Of a stretch of DNA of 64,000 bases, positions 26,430 to 39,540 are shown piece by piece; position 1 is the stretch's first letter, and each line of letters begins with the position of its first letter. Source of the stretch: Meghimatium bilineatum (lineage: Eukaryota; Mollusca; Gastropoda; Stylommatophora; Philomycidae); assembly GCA_034231615.1 (NCBI GenBank), contig CM067317.1, positions 18,771,379-18,835,378 of the forward strand, read 5' to 3'. Below the pieces are notes generated by a model. It searched no databases. It was not told the origin of the DNA and was given only the letters and a program-made list of their open reading frames with translations. Both the position numbers and the translations under genes were made by a program.

Positions 26430-27475
26430 ACCCAGAACTAAAAACGGCATCAGAAGAACAATTTCAAGAACATATGAACAGATTCCACACAACATGTCCA
26501 AAATTCAGCATGAAAATTAATATTGAAAAGACCGAAATAATGGTAATAGCAAAGAAAGTAAGAAACATCACTATTTTCATCGTTAAAACATCTTAAACCG
26601 GTAAATGAGTTCACTTACTTAGGAATCATTATATCGAGTGATGGGAAAAACAGAAAAGAGATACAAAATAAATGCGATAAAACATACCAGACCAATGGAC
26701 TGATGACATGTATTTTCAAGAACAAAAATGTAAACATAGACACTAAAGTTGCATTGTACAAGACTATTATTATTCCATCACTATGCTACCAGTGCCAAAC
26801 CTGAACAATAACATCACAAGACAACATAAAAATAGTGACAGCAGAAATGACATGTCTACGAAGAATACTCGGATTGTTATTAAGAGATATAATTAGAAAC
26901 TATAACATCAAACAGATAACTAAACAATACCAGTATTGGAACACATCACGCCCGTGTGTTGCCGGGGCCCGAAAAGGGATCAAAGAATAGCAACACTGTT
27001 TACCTTCCACGCATGTCGTAAATGGCGACTAAGGAGGTTATGGGATGGAGTTGGCTGCCCAATCCCATATAGGGTCAGTGACCCAAAGTCATGCTGAAGT
27101 CGGATATGTCAGGCCGAAAGGCGCAGATATCACAACACTACTGTAAATCATGACACAACGCATTCCGTTCTCCAGACTACATCCTGCTAATCTGCAGGAG
27201 TTTGAGAACGAACGAAGAAGAACACATCAAAAGACAACAGATCAAGTGGTTTTCACGCACTTCCAGACTACCAACAGATATCATACCACAGATGGCCATG
27301 ACACACAGACATCACAGCTACAGAGCCAGAGGCAGAACAGTTAAAAGATGGATCACAGAAATAAAAGAAACCACATAAACAAGCTTACAAACAGCACACA
27401 AGAAAGCCATCTCCAGATAACTTCCATCCCTGATGCCGCAAGGCAAACAAGGACCACGGGGTATAGAGTGATAGA
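26430..27475 (+). mobile_element. LINE fragment, family L2 copy 3, interrupted by a SINE-like element
   Basis: The plus strand gives MNRFHTTCPKFSMKINIEKT and EIMVIAKK (RT), then frames through KALYKTIIIPSLCYQCQT, and the C-terminal KRWITEIKETT...LQTAHKKAIS to about 27470. It is the counterpart of 21290-22190 in opposite orientation. A 271-bp insertion at 26949-27219 splits it. Confidence 0.85.
26949..27219 (+). mobile_element. SINE-like (GAA)-tailed element, longest clean copy
   Basis: Inserted in a LINE with the 10-bp target duplication GAACACATCA at 26939-26948 and 27220-27229. The uninterrupted LINE copy at about 21528-21548 (other strand) has a single GGAACACATCA at the same point, which proves the borders. 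It begins CGCCCGTGTGTTGCCGGGGC, contains CAGGCCGAAAGGCGCAGATA and ends GAACGAACGAAGAAG. No convincing tRNA A/B boxes. Other copies: about 6480, 17695, 29255, 33250, 46915 (-) and 48655. Confidence 0.85.
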
Positions 27476-27479
27476 AGGT

Positions 27480-28300
27480 ATTCCGTGAAAATATTTCAAA
27501 TTGAGAATAGCCTGCCCCTAGTTTTATGCAAAAATAAAAACTACGCGCATATGAATTGTATGATTCAGTGCGTAAACTCTCTTGCATACAGAAACCTCTG
27601 AAGTATTAATTATTTTATATAAGTATTAATACATACAAATTGTACACTATAAAAGAGCTGCTTACAAGATACGATACTGTTCACGTCTGTAGAAGCCTGT
27701 AAAATGACTTTTAGTTACTTGGAACATGAGTAAACCCTCTCCCTTAACGATTTTTCACTAAAGGTAATCAAATTTCATATAAAAAAGAGGACATTAAACA
27801 TGAAATCGCATGAAAGACTACTTTATCTCGATAAAATCACCCTCCTTACAGAAAACCTCTATACAACCGTGACACCCTGTCATAGAAAGAAATGTCCTAT
27901 GTTTTTTCTGAACAAGTTTCCTCCGTCTGCTTTTTCGATATAACTGAAATATTGACAAGATGTATGAGTCACAAAAATAACTGCAGCCATGTTAAAATTT
28001 TGTTACAAATACTTGTATAATCAAATGTAAATATGTAAGCAATGCTTACATCGCTTATAAGGACTCCTTACTCGTGGCATAACGTCAGATTTGCATTGAG
28101 AAGCAGAGAATATGTCTTACATATTCGCAGATAACACGATAATTTTGACCATAGAGGAAACTTGACTTAGGCATGCGTAGATAACCAGACATATTATTCA
28201 TTCAGTATATCTTTGAGAATGCTCAATCAATTTTGAATTCCTCACAATTTAAATTTCCTAATCGTAAAGACGTTTACGTAAAAAATCAACGTGATCATCC
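27480..28300. other. No gene seen
   Basis: AT-rich sequence with no recognisable repeat or exon. Confidence 0.5.
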
Positions 28301-28309
28301 TCAGATGTC

Positions 28310-28460
28310 ATTTTCGCATTGAAGGTTAGCTGCAACATACCTCCAACATCATGTCTTTTGCCTTGGCGTTGCACTCTGCTAGACTGTAACCTGACACTCG
28401 CATTATGTGTCCTTCCCACTTTTATCTTTGCCTACCTCTTGATCGCCGCTTCTCGACTCT
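28310..28460 (-). mobile_element. Decayed LINE 3' end
   Basis: Same diverged 3'-end pattern as 3300-3480 and 4005-4140 (GCAACATACCTCCAACAT, GCACTCTGCTAGACTGTAAC). Confidence 0.4.
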
Positions 28461-28744
28461 ATCTTCTAGTAGTCTTCAATAAAGTATCATTTTGATATGT
28501 TCAATCAAAATATTTAATTTTATTGTAAATTTTCTTAAAACATTGTCCTTGTTTTCTTCTTCTTCCAAGTAGTTCTCCATATTCTTCTACATATCCGCAT
28601 CCCAGGTGTATCACAAAAGGAGATTGCAAGTCTCTGACCTGTACTTTCATAAGCTGGACGTAAAATATGACCAAGCACTATGACCATTCCAGAGGTCTTC
28701 AAGGACTAGATAGTTCACGAAAGAAAATATAATGTAATATATAT

Positions 28745-29130
28745 TTTTTTATTTGGCATAGACTAAAACTGACTTGTCATGGACTAAAACTGACTTGACA
28801 TGGACTAAAACTGAATTGGCATGAGAAAATATAATGTAATATATTATGTTCACTTGGCATGAACTAAAACTGACTTGGCATGTGAAAATGTAATGTAATA
28901 TATTTTGTTTAATTGACACGGACTAAAACTGACTTGGTATGGACTAAAACTTACTAAAAATGGATTAAATTTACTTGAAATGGGAAAATAATAATGTAAT
29001 ATATTCTGTTCACATGGCATGGACTAAAACTGACTTGGCCTGGACTAAAACTGACTTGGCATAAGAGAAAAATAATGTAATATATTCTGTTCACTTGGCA
29101 CGGACTAAAACTGACTTGACATGAGAAAAT
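28745..29130. repeat. 20- to 21-bp tandem repeat
   Basis: A dozen or so copies of GACTAAAACTGACTTGGCAT, broken by a recurring spacer GAAAATATAATGTAATATAT. The alternation of single and multiple units with the AT spacer gives a longer, irregular higher-order pattern. Confidence 0.9.
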
Positions 29131-29254
29131 ATGTTGGACATGTACAGTGCACAAATTCTTTGTAATTGCATGTAATTGAATTTGAGCTTGTTTTTATTCG
29201 TTTATATACAACCTGCGATATGCAGATGACACAGAAGATTGGCAAGCCTTATCT

Positions 29255-29480
29255 TAACACATGCACGTCATAATAGGGGACTAAGAAGGTTTTGTTTCTG
29301 GATTTATCTGCCCCATCACATAGTGGGTTAAAGTTACCCAAAGCTCATGCTGAAGTTTGATATGTCAGTCCAAACGAAAGACACAGATATTGCGGCTAAG
29401 CTATAAACTATGATACGGCGCATTTCGTTCTCCGGAATACATCCAACTAGTCTGCAGGAGAGTGAGAACAATCGCAGAAA
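29255..29480 (+). mobile_element. (GAA)-tailed SINE-like family copy
   Basis: Contains CATGCACGTCATAATAGGGG, ACCCAAAGCTCATGCTGAAG, CTATAAACTATGATACGGCG and CGTTCTCCGGAATACATCCA in family order. Diverged. Confidence 0.7.
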
Positions 29481-30520
29481 ACGGTAAAGAAATGCATGGG
29501 ATTTTCTTTTGTTTTCTTATATTCTTGTATAAATAAAAACTTAGTGAAAACACTTCGCCAGGTAAAGCTACATTTATTTTTTTTTAATTGTGATTCATGT
29601 TTGTATGTGAGATAAACTTTCCTTTATCTCTGCTGTTTCTATATTTACTCTCCTGACAAAATAATTCACATATTTCCTAGTCTCACTATGCTTTTAGTTT
29701 CACAAGTTGATATATGCTATTATACTAACCATATACACCTCTGCACTAATTTTCCTACTTTTAATCTCATTTTATTTTATTTTTTGTCTCTGAACTCTTT
29801 CAATTTCTCAACAATCTCTAGAATGATTCGTATATATTTCTTTATTCGTTGTGTAGGCTATACCTACTCTTTCTCAACTTTATTCTTCGTGTACTTTAAT
29901 CAAATTTCTTTTCACGCGTTGCTTTGCTATGTTGACTAAACGAATTCTCATCAAGGCAGATCTTTGTACAACATTGCTAATTGGGATCAAATTATAGTTG
30001 TTTCTATTTAACTTATACAATGGATTAAGTTTCTGGAACATATGCAAGCGTATATAATCACGGTGCATTTGTTCATTTTTGTTGTTTGTTAAGAATGAAT
30101 ATGTGTTGAATTGTATAAATCTGTAAGACTTAGATAGTTCTACTGACCAATATGTGAATGCTTCTTTATCAAATCCACTGTTTTCAATTCATTTTCACCC
30201 ACACTTTACTCCTCTCTCTCCCATCGCCCCACCTCTCTGTCATATATATATATATATACAATTTGTATATGTGCATCACAAAGTGGTAAAAAGAAAATTA
30301 CTTCATGACAGATGCCTAGACTAAACTGGAATAAAAGATCTCGTATGTTCAACACATGGAAGATAAGGAGTACGTACTTCAATCTTTAACAAAAAGGAGT
30401 AATAGATCAAGTGAGATCACAGAAAAGTTCTCGTCGACAGGGAACTAGAAAGACAGGGCAGGTGTGTGTGTAGAGGGGGGGGGGAGAGAGATTGGAGCTC
30501 TAAAAGTAGACATTGTTACT
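29481..30520. other. No gene seen
   Basis: Low-complexity TA at about 30243-30258 and a 10-G run at 30475-30484. Chance frames only. Confidence 0.5.
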
Positions 30521-30539
30521 TTTCGGATTTGTTTGTTTG

Positions 30540-30825
30540 TTAAGTAGGGGTTTCGCCTAATTTGGTCGAGGCTCGTCTCTTTCAACCTAGGACTGGTGTC
30601 CATGTTGGTTATATCATAGCGTTTGGGAACCTGTGGTGTTTGTGGCTTGTCTGCCTAGTTGGTGCTATGATGTAGCTCTCCAGCCGGGTTCGCTGCTGAG
30701 TCTCTTAGCTGCAGTTCTTAAAAGGACTATGGTGTAGCTCTGCCTGTCTCCCGTGATATTGATGGGATGTTTAAGGTGTTAGTCCTTAAAAGGACTTTTT
30801 ATTGATTGGTTGGTGATCTTTCTTG
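30540..30825 (+). repeat. Family T dispersed repeat (copy)
   Basis: Contains CTCGTCTCTTTCAACCTAGG and GTCCATGTTGGTTATATCAT, related to 17490-17660, and ends in TATTGATTGGTTGGTGATC, which resembles the TTGG-rich tail seen elsewhere. AGTCCTTAAAAGGACTTTTT forms a small palindrome at about 30780-30800. Confidence 0.4.
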
Positions 30826-31029
30826 CTGCTGCTATTTGTTTATTCGTTGTTTGGGTCTTTATCTTATGTTTTTTTAAATAATTGTCTAGACTGCTATTGG
30901 GCGTACTTTTCGGATTTACTTAACTTCAACTTATATAAGCAAATATCCTATTGTCAGTAGGCAGAAGGTCGTCATCAAGCAATTGTTGTTTAGAGCTGTG
31001 CACGATTAGACAAAAAGACACGACACACA

Positions 31030-31295
31030 CTCAGTCGAGACCGTCAGAAGTAAAGACCTTCGTACAGTAAACAAAACTGCTATCGTGACGTTTTTGATTA
31101 TTATCGTGTGTTCGTTGATCACTATTTATATACTTTCAGTCGCATGCCAAAAAAAACCCAGACCGACCTACAAAATTCAGGGAAATAATGAAAATCAGAC
31201 TTTCCGGTCATGTTTACCTTTTTTATACATAGGTCTTTCCTGGAGCACGGTCATGACTCAGTCGCCTTTACTCTGTCTTGCTACTGAGACTATGT
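31030..31295 (+). repeat. Foldback repeat, family F (copy 2)
   Basis: Contains ATTATTATCGTGTGTTCGTT, GTCGCATGCCAAAAAAAACC and CAGACTTTCCGGTCATGTTT, matching the split copy at 50575-51010. Confidence 0.6.
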
Positions 31296-31299
31296 GTGT

Positions 31300-32780
31300 A
31301 GTTGCGCGAAAGTGAGGTTGACGATATTACACAATTCTCCCCGCGACCGATTGACAGTAGAAGACCTGGTCGCTGCATTAATTAGGCCTTAGTTGCTTAC
31401 ATTGCTCGGAGATGAAGCCTTCTACACTGACGAGATAAATCATTATTAAAATGGTAATTAAATCGTTATAAAAATCTCTGAAAAACCTTCTCGGGACTAC
31501 CGTATCGTGTGAAACGTAGTGACTGTGTCTTGACAATGCATACTACTATACTGTTTCATAACAGTCTGTAAATACGCAAAAGACCATATATATATACATA
31601 TCAAGCTGTAGGAGGGGAGGGTACCGGGAAGGGGGTCTCCTTTATCAACTCAGAAAACAAATTTTAGTACTAGGAATTTAGCCAAAAGGTGGGTGAAACC
31701 ATCGCTTTAATAGTCTTTTTCATAAAACGGTCCTCATAAACTGCAGAAAAATAAGAAATTATGTAAGAAAATAGGTAAATAACTTGTGTTAGGAAAATTT
31801 CTTCCCTCCCCCCCCCCCCCACCTTTTACTGAAGTCTTCTCTACGACCCTGATAGATATGAATAAAATTTAACAGATGGGGGATATTGACATTTTCATCA
31901 CAGGGTGTGAATTTGTTTCCTAAAAGATTTATCCTATCTTCCTTTTACAGTTTATCTATAGAAAAACCTGAGCACATCAGAATCAGTATTTCTTCCCTAC
32001 TTTTCGAAATATAGGTTCCACACAAGCTGCGACCATGTGCACGTTACATCCATTAAGTTACATATTTTTCAAATTAGTATCCATTTATATCTAGAAATAA
32101 TATTTTCTATAAAAATATATAATCATTGATTTTTTTTTAAATTAATATTTGTAAAAGACCTCGGCTATACTAAAAATTATTTTTTAAAACGAGCAAGAAA
32201 TGCCTTCGAAAACAGACCATGGGGATACTCTTCAAATCATGATGCTGCGGATAAAGTTGGAATTTTTTTTATTGGGAGGAAATATAGGTTATCATAATCG
32301 TGATCCACCTGGAATAGTATATCAAGAAGATGCTTGAACTCTGTATCTACCTTTATGTTAAAATCATCTGTAACGTATGTGCGGGAAAGGCTGGGGATTT
32401 CATGAAGAGTAATCTGACCTGATTTATTTTACCAAGAAACAACTCTGGATGGCCAAAAATAGTGCGTCATATTACAAAATAAACCTTTGCTGGAAGTTGA
32501 CTAACAGTACCAGTACTACAGTTACTACTTTGTGTCTAAGGAGGATGTTTAAGATGTAGAAAATTGCTATATTGAAGAATTTCAGGTATATGTTAGGGTC
32601 ACATAAGCAAGGTTCCCCGAAACTACATTGTATAGAATCATGGAGATCCGCAACTTCCTTTTATACAAGCAGATAGACCCGCGACCACATTTTATAGAAG
32701 CAAAGAGACCAGCGACCACACTTCGTAGATGCAAAGATACCAGCTACCACATTTCATAGAGGCAGATTTATAAAACAATA
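31300..32780. other. No gene seen
   Basis: AT-rich with a 13-C run at 31808-31820. Short repeated AGACCAGCGACCACA-like phrases at 32675-32760. No exon or element recognised. Confidence 0.5.
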
Positions 32781-32785
32781 TAAAA

Positions 32786-32970
32786 CGGGTTAACACTCTG
32801 CTGTAGGCGGAACAATACATTGAATGGGCGTTTCGACCAAAAGGTCTTATGACAGTAAACAATTTGGTGATTCCATTTTTTTTATTTGTTTGCCCCTGTC
32901 TTGATAAAGACATTTTGATCGAAGTATCTATTCTGTGTATTGTTCCACCTAAAACTGATATTTAACTCTT
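32786..32970. repeat. Family H foldback with two hammerhead-like cores (copy C)
   Basis: Two inverted arms of about 80 bp share GGCGGAACAATACA (left, plus) and its complement TGTATTGTTCCACC (right). Each arm has a core: the minus strand at about 32825-32855 reads CATAAGACCTTTTGGTCGAA and the plus strand at about 32899-32925 reads CTTGATAAAGACATTTTGAT followed by CGAAGTATC. The stem and loop (GACC/TTTT/GGTC) are conserved better than their surroundings. Confidence 0.65.
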
Positions 32971-33079
32971 TTTTATATATATTATTGATTTATTTATTTT
33001 TTTGGCCGGCGGGGGGGGGGGGAGATAAAATACTAGATAGTGAAGTAATGATCAAATAAAATTATGTAAAGATACAATG

Positions 33080-33160
33080 TTGATAATGACGCGGACACGC
33101 TGGGCAGGACACATGGTTCGCATAAAAGACCTACAAAACAAATATGAGGTGATCACAGCG
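33080..33160 (+). mobile_element. Short LINE C-terminal fragment
   Basis: The frame reads TRWAGHMVRIKDLQNKYE, the usual RWxGHxxR box of LINE RT C-termini. Nothing else of the element was identified. Confidence 0.5.
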
Positions 33161-33249
33161 AGAATAAGTAATACAATGTAAATATTTCTAAGAGACTAAT
33201 AAATAAGTAGAAATAATAATATAAATTTAAATATATCCTTGTATTGACG

Positions 33250-33515
33250 AGAACGAAAAAGGGGGTGGGGGGTAGGTTCAGAGTAGCGACACTGTTATCT
33301 TCCATGCATGTAGCAGGAAGCGATTAAATATGTTTGGCGGTGGAGTTGACTGTCCCATCTTATTAAAAGGATAAGTTGGCACAAACATAATGATGAAGTC
33401 GGATGTGCCGGCATAAAAGTCGCAGGTATCGCAGGTAAGCTGTAAACCATGACACAGTGTATTCTGAACTGCATTCTGCTAATCAGCAGGAACTTGTGAA
33501 TGAACGGTAAGAATA
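33250..33515 (+). mobile_element. (GAA)-tailed SINE-like family copy
   Basis: Contains CTTCCATGCATGTAGCAGGA, TGATGAAGTCGGATGTGCCG, AGCTGTAAACCATGACACAG and CTGCTAATCAGCAGGAACTT in family order. The tetranucleotide array starts about 25 bp after its end. Confidence 0.75.
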
Positions 33516-33542
33516 AATGAGTGGATCAATTAGTTAGTTACT

Positions 33543-34315
<773 letters not shown>

Positions 34316-34319
34316 CATC

Positions 34320-35480
34320 GCGCGCTGATATCTAAAAACATTAACATAGAGAAAGAAAACAAATCTTATAATAGTAATCATTTCTAGTATATTACTATGA
34401 ATGGCATGCAATAAACTAATATATTTTAATAATGAAGTACGATAACCGTAAAGTAATTTTCACCAATGTTCAAAATCTAAATTCAAGTAGAGTAATAGTA
34501 CAAGCAATATAGTCAATGGCAACATAATGAACATTAATTAAAACAGTGCGTTTAGAAATCACATTCTATAACGGTCAATATGGCTGCTTCCAGCCATTTT
34601 CTTGTGCAGTTTCATGTTCGCTTCTTATGACAGTGAAATAATGTGAAATAATGATAATCTGGAAAAGTCTGCGATGGAATGACTAGTGTTCCAGTTTCCC
34701 AGTTCGGCTGACTATTGTCAGAATTATGTTGAGTAGAAGTTTGTATTTTTACTAACATGCTTCCTGGAACAGAAACTTTCTGAGAAAGTATAATTAGTCG
34801 GAAGAAGTACAAATAGCAACTATGATACTGACCAGATAGCCGAAAGTTTGATGCTGGTCAGAGAGGACTATCAGAATGTGATTTTGACCAGATTGGTGAT
34901 CACAGAGAGACACTTGAAATAACACCGTAATGTCTATAATTCTGAGCGCATACGGTTGCATCTGTGGGTCTCACCAATGGCTCACTAGACAAACCACCCA
35001 TGCAACAGAAAATCTAAGTAGATGGGCATGCCATTATATTGGGGTTTATCTTCTTATAGAAGCTTCATGGCACGTCATCTATACAGTTATGCTTTCCATG
35101 CTTTTATTTTTTTGTTGCAATGTGTTTTGTGCATTGTTATTTGTATATATGTATGTACCCTATTTGGTTGGGAGGGAGCCAGAGATGCACTGCGCAGCAC
35201 GGGAGAGGAGGAAACTGACAGCACTGTTTTTTTCCTATGAGGCACAGTTATAGAGGCACAGTGACTCAGGACGTGACAATTCTTTTGACTTTAACATTTG
35301 GTTGTATGCCTGGGCAATAGAGAAGTTCGGCATAACCAGTAGTCAATTGGTGGTGGGGAAGGAGCAGTGACCCTTATCTTGGCTGCAGTTGCTCGTAGCA
35401 GTGCATAGGTTGAAACATACCTTTCTGGTGGTGTGATAGTTATGCTCTGGCCCAGGGTGGGCCGAAAATCCACAGACTTT
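34320..35480. other. No gene seen
   Basis: The longest frame (34930-35253) has no recognisable domain and looks like chance. No repeat family identified. Confidence 0.45.
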
Positions 35481-35489
35481 CCAGCAATA

Positions 35490-35582
35490 TAATGTCATTT
35501 TAATGACATTGGGTCAAAGGCCATGAGCCCATGGACCTCTGGATCAGCAACCAAACAGCCAACCAAACAACCAACCAACCTA
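35490..35582 (-). repeat. Family T tail with CCAA repeats
   Basis: GGGTCAAAGGCCATGAGCCC followed by GGACCTCTGGATCAGCAACC and an AACCAAACAGCCAACC-type tail. Its inverted equivalents at 50130 and 61528 end in the same place, so this is a repeat terminus. Confidence 0.6.
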
Positions 35583-35589
35583 TATTTCT

Positions 35590-37560
35590 GAATAGTGCAT
35601 AAGATGACTAAAAGTCCGATGTAGTGAAAACTGAAGCCGAAAAGAACTATCTGAGTGATTAATTATTGAATAGTTCTATTGACTGCTCACATTTTAGCAC
35701 GTTATAGCACAATTCCATTTACAGTTCACATTTTCGCAGGATATTGCACAAATCTATTGACTGTTTCTATTTTATCATGTTATTGCACATATCTATGGAC
35801 TGATCATATTTATCGCAAATTAAAACAGTGTTATATTGGTAGTTCACATTTTCGCCTGTTATTGCGCAATTCTGTTGACTTTTCTAATTGCAAACATCCT
35901 ACATCCTACGTCACAGTCGATTTGATTAGTCATATGTTAGGCACATTCTTTCTATCCGTTCGATCTCAAACTCGTGAACTTCCACTCGCTAACAGGATAT
36001 AGTCTAGAGAACAGATTTTCTCCTCTTACGAATTGCAGCTTATCTGACACATACACACACACGCACGCACGCATACACATATATTTACATACAGGTCTTT
36101 TGGTGTGGTACATGAGTTTTCAATAAGGTTCTGCGTTACTTTGACAAACTGGTGTTATAGCCAACTTCAACTTAAACTTCCTTTGTCACCTCTTACAGCA
36201 TGCGCTACATCTCGTAATGCTGCTATTCTTTGCAACAATTTCTTGCTCCGGTAACACACGGACGATATTAAGTATCCTAACTATTAAAATACTCTAAATA
36301 TTTAATTATCTAATGTCAGAGTGCAAATGACTGCACACATTTTAAATATATTATGTCAACGTTCAATTAATTTGCTACATTTTAGCATATTAATGGCATT
36401 CAAAATCGAACAATTATCAACGTCTATCAAAATAATAATAAATTTCTGACTGAGGAGTAAGAGTTGATATGACCATTAAAGATATGTCCCTTGATTTAAA
36501 AAGGATGACATCATATTACCACCTGGGATGTTATCAACTCTCGTGATGCCACTTAGCACAATACAAGTCCTTCTCCAGAATAATCCTGTTGGATGTTGTC
36601 AAACGGCGTTAGTTATCTTGGCTGATGCGAATAATCATTGGTCACTTTGTGTATACTTCAAGTTGGCAGCCAGTGAAAACACGGAACAAGTCGGATGCAA
36701 TAAGATAAGCGACGTTCTTAAGATTAGCAAACAAGACTATACTGGAGAAGGGAGTAACACGATATCTGTTCAATTCGAAAGCGAACACAAAAGCTCATTT
36801 ATTTGGGTATAGAAAGCTCTTATTTACCCGCATGACAAATTGTAAACAGACTTGTGCATTAGATCAGATGTACTGAATTTTTCTCCCCAGTCCCTTCCAA
36901 ACACCGTATCGATCTAAAAAAAAAAAAAACACCACGTTGTCAACTCTCTTCAATGCTTAATTGTACTAAATACCGTCCACATATTACTATTTTCCCATAT
37001 TCCTAATGATGGAACTATTCCCCAATTATTTCTTCTTCTTTGTCCATCCAGCACAACAATATGTGCATCAAGGGGCCACATGGCCCACATTGAGAACCAC
37101 TAAAGTCAGTAAAGTAGATAGATTTATGAGACACTGAAAATAATAGTACACCTCTCAACCAAGTGGAAAGCAGCCTGTTAAGGGTATCCAACACACTACA
37201 TAACAGGGACCTACGACAGTAAATTTTGTACACTGGAGATCGGTCATGACAGAACTTCCTAGAATCAAACGATATTCCCCAGTGATTTCTGAACAAAATA
37301 CACTAGTAAATAACAAGTCACGATCAGAGATTGACCACAAGATCTATTGAACAGCAGGTTAATTTCTTCACCACTATGCCAGTAACACTGTCTTAAAATA
37401 GCCGATTGTATATTAACTGGGTATTACGTTTGTCGGAGAACAAGGAATGAGAGTGAGAATTGTATAACAACAAAAAATAAACATCTATGTTCGAGCAAAT
37501 AAAGATTGCACTAAACAATGAGAAACACTTGATGGAATTAGATAAATAGAAAGTACTACT
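35590..37560. other. No gene seen
   Basis: A loose tandem of CACATTTTCGC...GTTATTGCACA phrases at 35680-35880. A possible degraded tRNA-type SINE at 37330-37385 (minus, TGGCATAGTGGTGAAG then TGTTCAATAGATC). No exon recognised. Confidence 0.4.
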
Positions 37561-37966
37561 TTTGGTGAGTTACTCTTCTTTCTATTGCTTGTGCAATTAG
37601 TCCAATTACTTATAGCAAGAGCTCCAACTATTAAATTAATAGTGGAGGTCGCGGTTCTGGAAATCCAGTCAAATATTTATATCTATTTACACATGATATA
37701 TGTATGTAATGTATATATATGTATGTATGTGTGTGTGTGTGTTTCTATGTATCTATGCACCTTCTATATCCCTGGGTATGACTATGTGTCTCAATAATAT
37801 GCAATAATTACATAGAGTAGCATCGCATTGCTCGAACTGGAGAGCTCCACTAGAGACAACACCAGAGATAGAGAGTTCTGTGGATTTTGTAACTTCCCAA
37901 ATGTATTTAATTGAACATCTGGTCAGAAGAATTATCCTATATAAAAACCGTTAAATTTACTGAAAT

Positions 37967-38005
37967 ATATATATATATATATATATAGAGAGAGGGAGAG
38001 GGAGA
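37967..38005. repeat. (TA)n-(GA)n microsatellite
   Basis: TA run followed by GAGAGAGGGAGAGGGAGA. Confidence 0.85.
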
Positions 38006-38149
38006 TCGGAGAGGATAGATTCACATGAAGATAATATACGTTGAATGTTATTATACTGCAAAGAAAAATAAAGCAGATATCTTGCAATTCTGAAATATTT
38101 GTAATGTATATGAAAGTTTCAATACAATCAAGAAACCGATCGATACGCT

Positions 38150-38240
38150 CTGGTTTCTATCATCATCCCCATCGTCATTATAAGCAGAAAGTTGTAGAGA
38201 AACATGATCGCCCACGCCATCCGACATAACACTTAAATGA
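38150..38240 (+). mobile_element. LINE 3'-end fragment
   Basis: AGAAACATGATCGCCCACGC followed by CATCCGACATAACACTTAAA, matching the end of the element at 25515-26095. Confidence 0.5.
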
Positions 38241-38416
38241 TTGATATGCCAAGGATGTGTGTGTAAATGTATATATATATATATAGTATTATACATGGTG
38301 TACATGGTGTATACCAAGTCCCTGTGCACTCATTTACATTGTTGCTGACACTACGTCATAAGAAAATTGTAGGATATTTAGTATCATATAATATATATTT
38401 AGTAACATATAATGTA

Positions 38417-38526
<110 letters not shown>

Positions 38527-38630
38527 CGATGTATAATACACGTTATATTGTGAAATAAAAATCAATGAAAATCATATAAAACTAAAACAAGAAACGGTTG
38601 ACTAATTGTCAGCAATAATAAACTACTTAC

Positions 38631-38717
38631 CATTTTGACAAATGTGTGCAGCACAGTAGTAATTAATGTTTGACCAGTAGCTGATTCAATAAATAAAGGA
38701 GCTCGCACCGTTGCTAG
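38631..38717 (-). CDS. Candidate alpha-tubulin exon 1 (5' UTR plus start ATG)
   Basis: On the minus strand the segment ends TTTGTCAAAATG followed by GTAAGTAG, a start codon in good context placed directly on a consensus 5' splice site. Alpha-tubulin genes commonly have exactly this arrangement, and exon 2 here starts with Arg2 at an acceptor in phase 0. If correct, only 38633-38631 is coding and intron 1 is about 25.6 kb. An AT-rich TTTATAACC lies about 40 bp further upstream. Alternative: an internal 87-nt exon (AG at 38719-38718) with 29 open codons ending HTFVKM from an unknown gene. RNA data would separate these. Confidence 0.45.
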
Positions 38718-38749
38718 CTATTTCAAAAACAGTTTAGATACTTAGTTAA

Positions 38750-38762
38750 TAATTGGTTATAA
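38750..38762 (-). promoter_or_regulatory. Possible TATA element for alpha-tubulin
   Basis: The minus strand reads ATTTTATAACC about 35-45 bp before the presumed start of the 5' UTR. In such AT-rich DNA this is weak evidence. Confidence 0.2.
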
Positions 38763-38769
38763 AATGATC

Positions 38770-39540
38770 CTTAATTATAACTTCAGAAACTATCTGTCAG
38801 AAAATGTGTGACCACTAACTAAAGCGTTTTAACGAAATTTTAGATCCACTTTTTCCTTGAAAAGAAAGCTAAATCAAAATTAATGTTTAGTTTATAATTA
38901 TACTGGATTAGTCAACCACTGAAAATAAAACATTAATGAATAAATTTTCAAACAAAATAGAGATAGAGATCAGAAAAGGAAAACACAAATCAATAGAAAT
39001 ACATCTATAGAAACAGCCAGAATGAATTACTACAAGAGGAATACACACGATTGAAGCAAAGGGAGGTTACTACGTGAGTAGGTGCAAGGATGAGTTACGC
39101 GAATGGCACAAAACTGTTGTGACTAAGACGATTTGTCTGTCTCGTGCCTTTAAAAATGAATTTGTGATGCCAAGAGAAGGGTATGGCAAAATTTAAGGTG
39201 TCTTCACATACGTATACGAGATCGTGTACGCTTCATTCCATGATTTTTGAAAGGAATTGTGATAATATAAGGAAAGTGTGTTAGCGATCAATGCTAACAC
39301 TTTCAGCACTAAGTTATTGTGTGTAGATATGTGAGAGACATGGGCATCTTCATATTTACTGATTCATTCTACTTCAAACGTAACATAAACACGTGAAACT
39401 GTTAAATAAACCGTCCGAATGAAAAGAGGTTTATACATTATATATATATATATACCTCTTTTATAGCCAGAACATCGTGGTAACAAGGAGCAAATGTTGT
39501 AGATTATAATTACAAGTTAATGTCTGTTGCAGTTGTTTTC
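38770..39540. other. No gene seen
   Basis: If 38631-38717 is tubulin exon 1, this is its upstream region. No CpG-rich block or recognisable regulatory cluster; a TA run at 39440-39455. Confidence 0.4.

Noticed and set aside
34930..35253. 107-codon frame with hydrophobic stretch
   Set aside because: The hydrophobic run comes from T-rich sequence; no family recognised.
36528..36812. 94-codon frame starting MLSTLVMPLS
   Set aside because: Looked protein-like in composition, but no domain, no flanking exons or promoter seen. Left out for lack of support.
38631..38717. Internal exon of an unknown gene encoding 29 residues ending HTFVKM
   Set aside because: A 29-codon open stretch is expected often by chance and its acceptor is poor; the tubulin start-exon reading explains the ATG/GTAAGT junction better. 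Kept as the alternative.
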